A DNA stretch of 64,000 bases from the NCBI GenBank assembly GCA_028622995.1, contig JAJQJQ010000044.1, positions 1,612,001 to 1,676,000 on the forward strand. Direction: 5' to 3'. Positions within the stretch are counted from its first letter, which is position 1; the number at the start of each line of letters is the position of its first letter. Origin of the DNA: Panagrolaimus kolymaensis. Taxonomy: Eukaryota; Nematoda; Chromadorea; Rhabditida; Panagrolaimidae. A program made the position numbers and the translations under genes. A model generated the notes under the pieces. That model did no database searches and was not told the origin of the DNA. It saw only the letters and a program-made list of their open reading frames with translations. Positions 1-12,055 of this stretch are shown here, in pieces.

Positions 1-928
1 TGCAATGTTTTTCGTTTTTGTTGTTCAAAATGCTTCCTCCATTTTTTTCATTTTTCATTTTTCAAACGGACAACGACGGCGGCAATGAAGAAGAAGACCA
101 ACGACGACGTTTTTCGTCCTTCATTTTTTTTGTTGTTGAATGAAAACAAAGCCTTAAAAAATAGTTTATTTTGTGAGACACAAAAATGAAACATTTTCAA
201 TCCTAAATGGAAAAAAATAAAAGAAATTTGTTATGTTTGGAGCAACAAAAAAAAAATACATATGTATTATGTATTTAAAATAATTTTAATTTAAAAGAAA
301 ATTGTTTTGGAAACAAACAAACATAAAGCAGAGTCGAGAAAGAAAAAATAAAGAGGAAATTTTTTGGAAGGTATAAAGCTACAAAAAATCAAGGGATTGA
401 TAAAAAAGAAAGAAAAGAGGCTCGCTCGATTCACAAAAAGATACGTTTTGGGAAGCAGGGCTAATAATGGATTGAGTAAATCAGAAACAACAACAACAAA
501 AAAGAAGTAAACCTTTGTGCGACATTTTTTACAGTAAAAATATTTCACAAAAAAATCTGCTATAATTCTTTCTGCTCAAAATAATTTAAAATCTCTCATC
601 AACTATGATTAATATTAATTACCTTTCTTTCCACACACAAAAAATAAAACCATTCATTAGCCTTCCAAATGATTTCTAAAAATCATCAGTCATTAATGTT
701 TCAGAAACTTCAAAGATCATCTCAACAAAAAAACGGTACCTTCGTAATTTTTTCAATCAAAATATTTTCTCGAATGGAAAATATTATATGAATTTTCCCA
801 ATGTTTTTTTTACTTCGTTGATCGAAATTTTTTTTATTCATCAAACAAATTTTTTGTTGTTACAATTTTTTTAGTTTTCAAAAAATCATCAATTGATTTT
901 ATTATTGTTGTTAGTTAATGTTATAAAA
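1..928. other. AT-rich intergenic stretch, no gene seen
   Basis: I see no coding exon here. Open frames are short and made of A/T runs. The last few hundred bases are the likely promoter and 5' leader of pir-1, including a TTTTTTAG at about 866-873 that could be a leader splice acceptor. Confidence 0.6.
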
Positions 929-2538
929 ATGTCGAGAAAAAACGATGAAAGAATGCCCAAAGATGAAGAAAGAAGTGACAGAAGTCGAGTGAAAAAGAAT
1001 CGCCTGCCAAAAGGACATAAACCAAATTTGAAGTATCCTGATCGGTAAGTATTTTATTTTTGGAATTTGGATGATAAAGCTTTGTTAGTTCGCTTTTTAT
1101 TGCTACCGAGTATTCGTTGCTTGAGAACCAAAACATATTAACGATCTTATAAAAACTTTTGTTATCTTTCTTACTTATATTTTTCTTCATTTTCAGATGG
1201 TCAAAGTATCTTCCTCTGGGTCAAATAATGCCTGAAACAAGATTCATTGCATTCAAAACTCCATTATCAAGTAATTTCTTTGATAACAAATCTGATGTTC
1301 CATTTATGATACCTGACATAATTCAAGGAGTATGTTTCTCACCTATTGTTCTCTATAATTTATTAATGTTTCATTATTGAAGGTTGAAAAGTATGGTAAA
1401 AAGCTTGGAATAGTTATAGATCTGACTGCTACAACAAGGTATTATGAATCAGCTGAATGGGGAAAACAAGGAGTTCAATATGAAAAGTTATTTTGTCCTG
1501 GACATACCATCCATAATCAACCTCAAATTGTTCGAAAATTCAATGATATCGTGGACAAATTCTTCAGGAAGCATAAAGATGATAATTTCGTCATTGGTGT
1601 TCATTGTACTCATGGAATAAATCGAACTGGTTACCTGATATGTCGCTATTTGATTGAAAAAGGATGGTCACCTGGTAAAGCAATTGCTTGTATGTTATCT
1701 TTCTTTTGTTAATCTTTGTATGAAAGTAAAAGTTCGTTTTTTAGATTTTGAAACAAGTCGTGGAATAAAGATTGAACGTCATGAATACATAACTGCTCTT
1801 CATGATTACAAAAAACATGGTAAGTTGTGCTGTTGCTTTATAGTGTGTTTGATATCAACCTCGACTTCGGGAGTTATTTCGCTATGAATCTTGTAAAAGA
1901 ATGTTTGAAAGCTATTGTTCACTACCAGAGTCGAGGCACATGTTTTGGTTGTAATTATGCACCCTTATCATTTTTCACTTTTTGGAACTAATCTTGCTAT
2001 AGATATAAACATTCCTCGACTCCACACGGTTGTGTTAACAGGTTTATCATAGTCACCATCTTTTGCAGATGAAAGCGGTGAAAGTTCAAGCGAAGTCGAG
2101 GTTGATGCTGAACTTTTTTCATGTACAGAAGCTGACCAAAATTTTATAGGATCTCGTCGTTATTCCAAGGATACTACTACATGGCGAAAGAATGATTCAT
2201 CTTGGCGTAATTCAAATCAAAGTTCAAGTTGGCGTCCTAGTAGCAGCAATGACAATGGGAAAAGTCACAACCATTCAATGACTCGGAATTACCGTGAAGA
2301 TAGCTGGATTCAAAACAATCATCAAAGGGATGGCCGTCATTCGTCTAATCATCTAAGAGAAACTCGACCATCATCAACTCATCAAAGAGATGCTCGACCA
2401 TCGTCTTCATCGTCAAAATATTCTCCTCCATCTTTATCTCATGTTGATGCAGTTCAAAAAGAACGATGTGAAAAAGCAACGAAGAAACTTTGTGAAATTT
2501 TAGATGTTTGTTCGGGTTCAAAGGATTCCAAAAAATAA
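929..2538 (+). CDS. pir-1: PIR-1-like RNA 5'-phosphatase (DUSP11 family)
   Basis: Five exons: 929-1044, 1197-1329, 1383-1689, 1745-1819, 2069-2538, giving 366 aa; phases agree at every junction. The signature loop HCTHGINR (catalytic Cys about 158, Arg about 164) is the CX5R motif of atypical dual-specificity phosphatases acting on RNA 5' tri- or diphosphates. The wording around it (VIDLTATTRYY, KLFCPGH, NRTGYLICRY) is that of PIR-1/DUSP11. In C. elegans PIR-1 works with Dicer in small-RNA pathways. The catalytic core ends near residue 210. A further 156 residues encoded by the last exon are Ser/Arg/His/Asn-rich with tryptophans (SSWR-type motifs), longer than the tail of C. elegans PIR-1. 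The start follows a TTATAAAA context, and the next ATG would lose basic N-terminal residues. Confidence 0.9.
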
Positions 2539-2658
2539 AAATATTTCATGTTGATTTTATCTTGTGTATGTTAAAAAAATAAATTTATAATTTCCAACAA
2601 AACACTTTCAAAACAAACATAAACTTGTAAAACAAAAAGTTAACCAATAAGACAATAT

Positions 2659-3997
2659 TTATTTCTTAACAATTTGCACAACATCTTCATGTTGAAGAAC
2701 ATGATGAATTCCAACTCGTTGAGGTGAAAATTTTGTGCTTGATCCCCAAACTATTGCATAACGAAATTGGGCAGCTAAAGTTCTATGAATGGCATGGCAA
2801 GCTTGTTCGATGGTGGAATTACCATGCAAAATGAGACCATCTTCGTTTCCTAAAAAAAGATAAGAAATATGTAAATAAAGTTGTGGGACTACTAAAAAGC
2901 AGACAAACAAACCTAAATCGGGTGCATTTCCAGGTCTCTTCAAAAAAACTCGAATTAAAGCAAGATAATCCCAAATAGTTTCAATCAAATAATCAATATT
3001 TAAATTAAGTTCACAGCTTATTGCAACTGAATGGGGTTGACGAGCGAGTTTATCCATTTGTGTGATGGTTAGATGATCGATTTTGTTGTAACAATACAAG
3101 CATCGAATGTAAACTCGACTGCCTTGAATAATATCAATGAATTCATCAATTCTAAAAAACAAATATATATCAAAGTTTTTGTTTGTTTTTGGTTAAAAGA
3201 AAAATCTTACGAATAATCATCATGGAAAATAACATCGGCATTAAAAATTTTATATTCATGCAATACAGTCATAATCAATTTCTCATCGCATTTAGTTAAA
3301 GGTACTGTGTGATTGACTTTAACTCCACCACCTGCTTTTCGTTTAAGATAAATTCTTGGTCGTTCTCTATTTAAACGAATTCCAACGGCTTCTAATTCGC
3401 GTTCTAATAAAATTTTCTAAAAATTTGTGGAAGGATTAACTACCAAAGATAAAGGAACTAAAAATAAAATAACTAACTTGTTGTTCGCCTTTTTTTGCAT
3501 CCAACATCATTAAAACAAGATCAGCGGTTTTAGCTACAGCTATAACTTGTCTACCTCGACCTTTACCGGATGAAGCACCTTCAATAATTCCAGGTAAATC
3601 AAGTAATTGAATTCGAGCGCCTTCATAATAAATAACTCCGGGAATGCAAGTTAAGGTTGTAAATTCGTAAGATGCCACAACGCTTTCAGTTTTAGTGACA
3701 TTTGAAAGAAATGTTGATTTACCAACTGATGGGAAGCCAATCTAAAAAAGAGAGTTTAGAATACGATGATATATGAAAGGAAGGAAATAAGCTACTTACA
3801 AGTGCAACCCTTGCATCACCAGTTTTTTGTACATCAAACCCCTCACCCTTACCTGCGGTTTTTGGGGGTTCTAATAACGTTTGACGATATTTTGCTAATT
3901 TAGCTTTTAATAACCCCAAATGATATTCCGTTGCTTTATTCTTTTGAGTTCGAGCAATTTCACGCTCGATTTCAGCAATCTTTTCAACGATACCCAT
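2659..3997 (-). CDS. DRG2: Developmentally regulated GTP-binding protein DRG2
   Basis: Five exons on the minus strand: 3997-3800, 3741-3478, 3416-3211, 3151-2913, 2849-2659, total 365 aa, close to the 364 of human DRG2. The start [20 protein letters not shown] matches the DRG2 N terminus rather than DRG1. The P-loop GFPSVGKST spans the first intron, and the G3-type DLPGIIEGA and the G4 NKID are present. The C-terminal TGS domain ends [11 protein letters not shown] GTPases are cytosolic and ribosome-associated, and DRG2 partners with DFRP2. The gene converges with pir-1, leaving about 120 bp between the stops. The first intron falls just before the P-loop. Confidence 0.95.
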
Positions 3998-5071
3998 TTT
4001 TAGCAAAAATCAAATATAAACTTTTTTTGATTGAAATAATAAAAGAAAGTAAGCAGCCACAAAAAATTGAGATAATACAACCAAAAGCAAGCAAATAAAT
4101 GAAATATTTTTTATTTGAAAAACAACTTTTTCAAGGACTAAAGTTATTATATTTGGTTGGAATATTTGGCGGAGCAAAACAAAACGCCACCAAATAGAAA
4201 CTTTTTAAAAAAATAATTTTGTAATTGGTGCTTGGAGGATGATCCCTTTATATGTATGTATGTATGGAATTCAACGATTTAGGGCAAACTTTCTAATAAT
4301 CAAATTCTCTAAATTGCTTCAAGTCTGCCAAAAAAGGGTTTTTTTTCAAATGAATCATAAAATTTTGGAAAAAATTCACAATCTGTAAACTTCGAATGAT
4401 GACATGATTTATTTTTTGAAACTTTCATGGAAAAAGCTTTTTGTTACTTGCTTGCTTTTCTTTTTTCTTATTCCTTTAACCAATTCTCAAACATATTTCT
4501 TGGATTTTTTTAGAAGCTAATAGCTATAATAATTTTAAAGCAAAAAATCACGTTGAAATAATCTTCTTTTTTGTGTGAGTAAAAAACATTGAAAGCATTA
4601 GCCATAACCAATAATGCCTGATTTTTTTCTTCATATTTATCAACATACAATTAATTAATTATTAGTCTCGTTAATTTCTTCATTTGTCAGAGCCATTTTT
4701 ATTCCATCACAAAAATACAAAAAACCCGCGCATTTAGCTTCTTTCTCATGTACCCGCGAAACGATGTTTGTTGGCTGCTCTCTCGCACAACTTTTCTCTC
4801 TCTCCTTTTTGTCTCCTCCTCCATTTTTTCTTCTTCATCTTTCATCCATTTTCAATCAGTTTTGCAAAAAATGTTTTTCCTTCTTTTTCATCTTCGTCGA
4901 GCGGGAAAATTCCTCTCTTTTTTTGGCGCGAAATTGCTGCTGCCGCTGCATTTTTTAATGCTGATATTTTTATTTTTTGATTGAACATCCGTGGATGGTC
5001 GTGGCCGTGATTTTTTCTTCAACCTTTTTTTACTTTGTTTGATCCATGATTTTACATTCCTTATTTTTCAG
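3998..5071. promoter_or_regulatory. Divergent spacer between DRG2 and PCNA
   Basis: This holds the upstream regions of two divergent genes and should include the unidentified first PCNA exon, since a clean acceptor (TTATTTTTCAG) ends at 5071. Short frames at 4748-4984 are Ser/Phe-rich pyrimidine tracts and not credible genes. A TATGTATG repeat lies at about 4252-4265. Confidence 0.45.
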
Positions 5072-5919
5072 ATTCCAAGTACAATCTAAACCATGTTCGA
5101 AGCTCAACGCTCAAGAAGATCATTGATGCTGTTAAAGAACTCATTCAAGATGCTCCATTTGATTGCAGTGAAAATGCTATTTGCTTACAAGCCATGGACT
5201 CTTCTCATGTCGCTCTCGTCTCCTTGAAGCTTGCAATTGATCTGTTTGATGCTTATCGATGTGATCGCACTGTCTCTCTTGGTCTTAGCTTAGCTAATGT
5301 TGCTAAAGCTCTCAAATGTGCTAACAATGATGATGTCTGTATTCTTCGCTTCACTGATCATGATCAAGATAACGTCACATTTGCTTTCCATGATGCGAAC
5401 AAAACTAAAACTCAGGTTGGTTTTTTCTTTATCTTTATCCTTTTATTCATTTTCTCTTTGTTTCAGGAAATCAATATCAAGCTAATGGACATCGACAACG
5501 AACATCTTGGGATTCCTGATCAGAAGTATGCTGCAACGATCGAAATGGCTTCACCTGAATTCGCCAAAACTTGTCGCGACATCTCTCAATTCGGTGATTC
5601 TGTTACCATTGCTGCTGTCAAAGGTGGTGTTACGTTCTCTGGCAAAGGCGACACTGGTTCAAATGTTGTTACTTTCAATGGTGAAACGGCTGCTGATAAT
5701 GATGAATCCAAGTTAACCTTTGAAGTCAATGAAGCTGTCACCTCAACGTTCTCCATCAAGTATATGCTTCACTTCGCAAAAGCTGCTGGCATCTCTGATC
5801 GTGTTCGTCTTTCTCTCTCTGAAGGTGTTCCAGTTATGGTTGAATTCGTAATTGGAGAAAATGGATTTCTTCGATATTATCTCGCTCCAAAGATCGATGA
5901 AGATGCTGATATGGATTAA
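5072..5919 (+). CDS. pcn-1: Proliferating cell nuclear antigen (sliding clamp), first exon unresolved
   Basis: PCNA encircles DNA and tethers replicative polymerases in the nucleus. Exons seen: 5072-5415 and 5467-5919, phase 2 at the start. The reading frame gives NLNHVRSSTLKK, which lines up residue by residue with the N terminus of other PCNAs. It continues through DAPFDCSE, QAMDSSHVALV, RCDRT, LGLSLAN and ALKCANNDD, all very close to C. elegans PCN-1, and ends YYLAPKIDEDADMD. About 264 residues are covered, so only the initiator and perhaps a few residues are missing. They must come from an upstream exon spliced at the acceptor ending 5071. An ATG at 5093 reads MFEA, the usual PCNA start, but in the wrong frame. 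The 51-bp intron 5416-5466 is a multiple of three and stop-free. AATAAA overlaps the stop codon. Confidence 0.93.
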
Positions 5920-6132
5920 ATAAAGTTTTCACTATGTTTTGTTCATGTATTATGTTTTCTTTATTATTACCATTGTTTTTGACATATTTTTCTCTTGTTT
6001 CATTGTACTGTTTGAATAAATTTTGATCTCACAATTTGTGTTTTTGTCTCTCTTTTTTTATTAGCAAGTTAACTCAGTTTGATAGCAGCAGTGTTTAGAA
6101 ATGCAAGAGAAAAAAAGGATTGCAACTGATTT

Positions 6133-7276
6133 TTAGTACCATGGCGTAACATTTCGGCGATAAACAAAGCATGCATTAGGTGAATTAGGATCAACCGCGA
6201 GGTAAACAGGCGTGTCAGCACCTTCAGCTGTGGTTAAAGGACCTTTGTGATGAGTCATATCAGTGGCAACATAACCAGGGCAGCACTGAAACTTTCATTT
6301 TTTGAAACTTTCTAAAGCTTGGAAATGTTTGTTAAACTTACAGCATTTACAATTACACCTTTAGCTTCAAGTTCTTTAGCTTGAAGTAAAGTTAATGCAA
6401 TTTCAGCTGCTTTTGAAACTTGATATGCACTTTCTGGAAATCCTGCAGCTTTACGTGTTCCATCTTTTGCATGTCTAAAATGAGTTTTTGTAGTTTCCAA
6501 AGCATCATTTGTGGATGCTTTTATTGCATATCTTTATTATTTTTGATTTCAGAAGGTTGTAAAACTCATGAAGAAGCTTTTTAGCATGTATGTAATTTTC
6601 TTTCAAAGCTATTGTTTGAAAGATTGGAAATTCTGTTTGCCTTTAATGCAAATATGCTTACTTTTTATATTCTTCAACAAATGCATCAATTTCTTCCAAA
6701 GTTTTTGCATTTGTTAGTTGCTTGATTCTTTCATCCGAATATCGACCTTTCATGATTCCAAGACTGCTGCAAACATTCACAACTCTTCCATCTTTTTTAA
6801 TCAATGGTAATAAATAGGATGAAATTAATTTAGTTCCATAATAATTTATTCCTATGGTCACTTCAGCTTGAACCTCGGGTGATTCGGTAGCATCATTGGA
6901 AAACATGATCCCAGCATTATTGATGAGAATATCAAATCCTTGATGGGTGTCTTGTAAATAATCAACAAAGTTTTTGCATGAATTTTTATCTGTGATATCT
7001 AATTGATGGAAGCGTAATTCATTCGACGATGATGAAGAAGATGAAGAGGAATTGATTTCGGTTGTAGCTTTTTGTCCACGATTTTCATCTCGAGCTTAAA
7101 ACATTATTTATTGGTTTGATTTTGGGAATTCAAAAAAAACTTTGAATGTAAAGTCCTCAGAAAATTTTACCTGTAAGATAAATGACAGATTTTTGTAATT
7201 TTTCAAGCAATGATTCCACAATCGCTTTACCAATTCCTTTATTAGCTCCTGTAATTACAACAATTTTGGATGACAT
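6133..7276 (-). CDS. Short-chain dehydrogenase, carbonyl reductase-like
   Basis: Exons 7276-7171, 7094-6662, 6531-6342 and 6285-6133 give 293 aa. The N-terminal TGANKGIG is the dinucleotide-binding glycine motif of classical SDRs. NNAG follows, and the catalytic pair is Tyr216 and Lys220 in YQVSK. The order and the closing segment CCPGYVATDM resemble carbonyl reductase 1 (CBR1), an NADPH-dependent cytosolic reductase of quinones and ketones. A serine run at about residues 50-57 is an insertion. The third acceptor, ending AAAG just before 6531, is weak; the frame closes only with this choice. The gene converges with PCNA. Confidence 0.88.
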
Positions 7277-7710
7277 TTTCAATAATAACAAAAACTAAAA
7301 CAATAATAATAACTTGCAAATAAAGAAAATAATTATTTATTGGTACACAAGAAGGTGGCGATGGATGTTGTTTGAAGGATTGATCACCTTTTATTTTGTT
7401 TGTTTGCCTTTTTTTCTTCTTCATTTATTTTTATGATACTTGAAAGAACAAAAATTGTAGTTAGTTTGTGTTGTTCGTTTTTCGGGTATGAATGACATGA
7501 GTAAATTTGTTTTATTTTCGGTTTAAAGGTTTTCTTGATTTTAGAAAGAAAAAAGTGAACCAAGAATCAAGAAAAGTTAGAAATTTTAGTTGTTCAAAAA
7601 ACCTTTGATGCTTAAAGAATTTTTCCATTTCGATAAAAAATTTTGCTTTAATCTTTCTTTTTAAAGCTTAATTTATTAAATATAATATTTTTAAATCAAC
7701 AAAAAAATAA

Positions 7711-8202
7711 TTAAGATAAAAGTAAATCGAAGGAAGCAAAAATTAAATAATTAAAAATTAATAACGAATTAATGAAAGCCGCGGATGCTGAATTTATTGG
7801 TTGATTAAAGGATCGTCGATTATTATTGTTGGTTTGCTGCTGGTGATTTCGGTTGTTATATTTTTTTTCTCCGGGATAATATCGACCATTTTCATGGTTA
7901 TTCATTACCGTTGGACCATCATTATCTTGTCGAATCCATTCCCAACCATTTTTAGGTTTAACGTTTTCCGATGCAACCGCCGCCGCTGCTGCTGCTGAAT
8001 CACCGTCGTCGTTAGCTTTTTCAAATTTATCAATGGGTGAAGGTTTAGATTCAATTGATTTTTCAGAAGATAATCCATCATCTAATTCAGAATTATAATA
8101 TGGTGGAATAATTTTTCGATGTCCAATCATTAATTTTTGATTAGAAAATTTTATACAAATCAAAAGTAATAAAAATATTATAAGAAAATATAAATTTTTC
8201 AT
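7711..8202 (-). CDS. Small secreted or GPI-anchored-like protein
   Basis: Single-exon frame of 163 aa. It begins with a signal peptide (MKNLYFLIIFLLLLICIKF) and continues with a charged, low-complexity body containing an Ala run, poly-Asn and a Gln stretch. It ends with a hydrophobic tail preceded by small residues (INSASAA), the layout of a GPI-attachment signal. I recognise no family. Coding status is supported by both terminal hydrophobic segments lying in the same uninterrupted frame; an expression test would settle it. Confidence 0.55.
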   Translation of the reverse strand: MKNLYFLIIFLLLLICIKFSNQKLMIGHRKIIPPYYNSELDDGLSSEKSIESKPSPIDKFEKANDDGDSAAAAAAVASENVKPKNGWEWIRQDNDGPTVMNNHENGRYYPGEKKYNNRNHQQQTNNNNRRSFNQPINSASAAFINSLLIFNYLIFASFDLLLS

Positions 8203-8982
8203 AATTATTATTATTTTATTTTTTATGAAACTACCTACCTAAAGTTAAGGTTTTTTGTGAGAAAAAAACAGAACATACAAAATAGTTGTCATTTTTCTAT
8301 TTTAAGCTCCCTCTTTTTAAGGGTGGAAAAAAGCGATAACGAAAGAAAAAAAACTGTTATTGAAGGAGTAATAATAGGTAGGGTAAAAATGAAAATGATG
8401 ACTCAGAAATATTCATATGCTCGTATTTTTACGGATGTTGTGTTGGGTGCAATAAAGGGTTGGATTAAAAAATATTTGCCCATATTATTATTAATCGATT
8501 TTTAAGTTTTTTGTTGAGCAAGATAAAACTTATCCACCCAAAAGTGTTGAAAAAAAAAATGAAAGCTTTTCATTGAAACAAAATAAGTTTTAACGAAATT
8601 GCCTTTTTTAAAAGAGAGTCGTGTCAGCTTTTAATAACTTTTAGCTTTAATATGGATTCACCTTTAGAGTTAAATGAGATAAAAGCTTGTTCTTTAATGT
8701 TGTAAATAAACTATGCTGACAGATAATAAAAAAAACTAATAACATTCACAAAGTTAAAATTGATTTCTTCTTTGACAGCCATGTTTGAGTTAATTTTATA
8801 TCGAAGCTTTGTTGTTGAAACGAAGATTGTGATTTTGCAAAATTTGTACATTTATTAATGATTGATTGATTAGATTAGGAAAAAAAGATGGCAAAATTGA
8901 AAAAAAAAAAGTGAAAGAACATTAGGAAGAGGTTGACAGTTAATATCAAATTATTATTATTGTGATGAGATTATGATTAAAA
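8203..8982. other. Spacer between the small secreted gene and the caspase, no clear gene
   Basis: An 82-codon plus-strand frame at 8257-8505 has no recognisable domain and no splice support. The rest is AT-rich. The right end is the 3' region of the caspase gene. Confidence 0.5.
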
Positions 8983-11874
8983 TTATGGCGGTGATGATTG
9001 TGGAGGTGAATGAATACCAGGGAAAAAGTAAAAACGTTTTTGTAAGCGATTAGTAAATTCGGGAATTTGTTTTTGTCCATTGCTGCTAGATTGGTAAACT
9101 TCAGCAACTCTTTTATTAACCTGAAAAAAATATTTTGAGCCTTTTTTTACTAAATAAAAAATGTTTTTGGTGGAAATTCTTTTTGTGTAACATTTGCCTC
9201 TGACAATTGAGCTTTCAACAATCTAACAATGCTTCGATAAAACCAAAATTTATTTAACTTACTCTAGTTAAAAGTGAACAAATATCTTCCATGGAAGCAT
9301 ATTTACTAAATATTTCACATACTGATTGAATAAACCAACTACCAGTTTGTTGATTTCTCCATGCAACATATCCGGGTATAGTGGAAAATGCAATCAAGAT
9401 ATCAGCTTCAGTTGGAACTTTTTTAATTATATCATTTTTTCTAGCATTATTATTATTATTGCCATAAGGATATGAAAGTTGAATTCTCGATGATCGAGCT
9501 GTTGGAAACATAGTTGTTGTTGATTTTTGTTGTTGTTGCATTTCTGATGATGGTGGAAGCGGTGGAGGTGGCGATGGAAATGTTGTGGTTAAATATTCGT
9601 TAATATAATTTGCGCCATTATTGTTATTATTGTTTCGATTGTTATATGATCGCTGCCTGGGTGGAGAAGTACGAACACAAGAAAGAAGTTCAGAAAGCTT
9701 AAAAATATCTGGGCAATCAATATTCCTGTTTTGTGGAGTTCCATAATCGTGAGCATCTAAAATAAAGTTTTCTTTGCTTCCATTTTAAACAAATGCTTTC
9801 ACTTTAATCTTACCTCCTCGACATGCTTGTAACAAAAATAATTTAGGTTTGCCTTTTAAATATGGAGCATTTCGAGAATTAAAACATTTTAAAAATTGAT
9901 GTAAATCTAATTCTTCTCCATCTGAACCTATTAAGAGATCATATCTTCCATGACTTAAAACAACCACCACGCAACTATCATAAAATTTATGATCTGGAGA
10001 TGTGGCAAAGGTTTTAGCTATGTCGAGCATCCTCTAAAAATTGTAAATCCAAATAAGCCAAAAAAAAAGTATCAAAGTTTGTTTCTAGGGATCGAAAAAA
10101 GCAAACGATAAAAAGTTATAAACCCAAAAATTAGCTTTGGGCAAGAAACATGTCAATGACTAACCCCAGCAGCAATGTTATGACGAGTTTTTTCCACCAC
10201 ATAACCAAGTTTATCAAGTAAATCTCGAATATTTCGATCATCCACATCTGTTCCTTGCCTTTCAGGTTGACCTGGAAAATTCTTGTTATTTATTATTAAT
10301 GCTAATCCTTTGGGTTTTGAAAAGTTGTGATATACCTAAAAAAACAAAAAAATGGACTTTTGTGGTTTAAAATTATTTCAGAAACAGGAGATTTCTTACT
10401 TCATCTTTATTAAATATTTCAGTTAAGGTTTTTGAATCTGTTTCATCCACATGAATATCCAATAAACCATCGGGTGGAGGAATATTATCATCATCAACGT
10501 TAAATGATGGTGAAAAGCAGGATGATGAAGAGGTATTTTCTTTATTATTATTGTTTTCATGATCAAATAAAAATTCCAAATGGATTTTAGATAGTTCTTC
10601 CATTCTAAAATTTAATGACAGTCTTTTATTCAGATTTGGCAGATTTAGTTAGGCATCAAGGTCCCTTGTTAGTTGCAATTATGGCATTTTGGTCGACGAA
10701 AGCTATTTTCTTCTTTCTTGAAACTATTGAATGTTAAAACTTACAAGTTCAAATTCAGTAATCCACTACCATGTAAAATTCCAAATAATATCCATTGTTC
10801 AGATAAAACTAAAGCATGTCCAAATCGTTCAAATGCTATTTCATGAGATTCAATTAAATAATGAACAAAACTTTTGATTACATCCTTCGGCAATGAACCC
10901 TGCAAACACAAACAAACATAAAATTCTCAATCGTTTTCAATCGCTCCACAAAAAAGAAGCTGAAGTCTCATACCTTGATGGAAGAAATATGTTCATCCGT
11001 AAAAATTTCATAAAAATTTAAATAACATAAAATTGGTTGTAAATTTAATTTAAGTTCCATCAATTCCATGAGATTCATCAAAAATTGCTTTCTTTTTTCA
11101 TTCATTTTTTCGTTATTATTCGAAAATTTTCTCAAACATAACTTTGCTGGTAATGAAGGCGTTGAAGTTATGGTTGCTAAATGAATGGGATTGAAAATAA
11201 ATTTAATTCCATCACAAAATGTTGTAACATTTTTTAATGCAGATTTATCAATGATTGTTGTAGTTGCAAAAATTGAATAAGCATTAAAATTTCCTGTTAA
11301 TAAAAGGATTAAACAAAATTGAACTAAAATTTCCGAATTGCAGCTTTGAATTATTTCATCTATCACAGATTCAAATGTAAAAGAATTTAATGAAATATCC
11401 TGGAATATTAGAGATATTAGTTAGAATCAAGCCAAAATGAAAAAATATGTGCAAAATAATGCAGAAGTGAGTTGTTCAAAAAAAGACACCATAAAACCAC
11501 AAAGTTGGAATAATCATAGCAACGTAAACAAATAACACACATTGATGGAATAATTACAGCTATGTATTGCCTTTGGAAATCCAATCACCATCAATAATAG
11601 CCGCCGCATTAAATTTCGAAAAGTTTAGTTTTAAAAACACTCATCCAATTTTGTTCGAAAAAATGATTATGCTTCATGAGTGCTGATAACATATTTACAG
11701 CAGCAAGATGTGCATGGTGATAGGCGAGAAAAAATGTGAAATAACAAATGAGCAACTAACCTGACTAATAATATTGCAATTAAATAAAATACTTATAACC
11801 GTATCAGGACATTTGACTAGTTGAAGGAGATCGGCTTTACGGGATTGCAAAAACTTAAAATGCGATTCCCGCAT
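8983..11874 (-). CDS. ced-3: CED-3-type initiator caspase with two CARD-like segments
   Basis: Eight exons: 11874-11761, 11399-10974, 10899-10745, 10604-10400, 10335-10165, 10033-9814, 9756-9263, 9120-8983; all phases close, 640 aa against about 500 in C. elegans CED-3. The protease domain has KPKGLALIINN, catalytic His385 in SHG and Cys428 in QACRGD. The small subunit (EADILIAFSTIPGYVAWRN, GSWFIQSVCEIFS, RFYFFPG) follows CED-3 closely. Residues 1-89 and 136-231 each look like a CARD: amphipathic helices ending in a buried 'F..AL..s...L...L' pattern. The large/small subunit junction carries a long Pro/Asn/Gln-rich insertion. The start is the first ATG five bases after a TTTAG acceptor. Role: cysteine protease of programmed cell death, cutting after Asp. 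Confidence 0.9.
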
Positions 11875-12055
11875 CGCTGCTAAAGTATGAAAGCTCTTGT
11901 TGCATTAAAACCATACACAAGCAATGATAAAGATTCAAAGAAATAGTTAAAAGGTAAAAACCTTTTCAATCATCACAAACAAAAAATAATATGACAGTAA
12001 TAGATAGAAATTTATATGACAAAACAATAATAAAACAATGAAAACAAAAAATGAC
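11875..12055 (-). promoter_or_regulatory. Short intercistronic region, candidate operon junction
   Basis: Only 181 bp separate the stop of the upstream coiled-coil gene from the caspase ATG on the same strand. An acceptor (CTTTAG, AG at 11881-11880) lies five bases before the ATG, where an SL-type trans-splice site would be expected. I found no canonical AATAAA for the upstream gene in the gap. Confidence 0.4.

Noticed and set aside
4748..4984. Three overlapping plus frames upstream of PCNA
   Set aside because: Pyrimidine-rich DNA opens all three phases; products are Phe/Ser/Leu runs with no domain and no splice fit to PCNA.
8257..8505. 82-codon plus frame
   Set aside because: No domain, signal peptide or splice context; neighbours explain the region as spacer.
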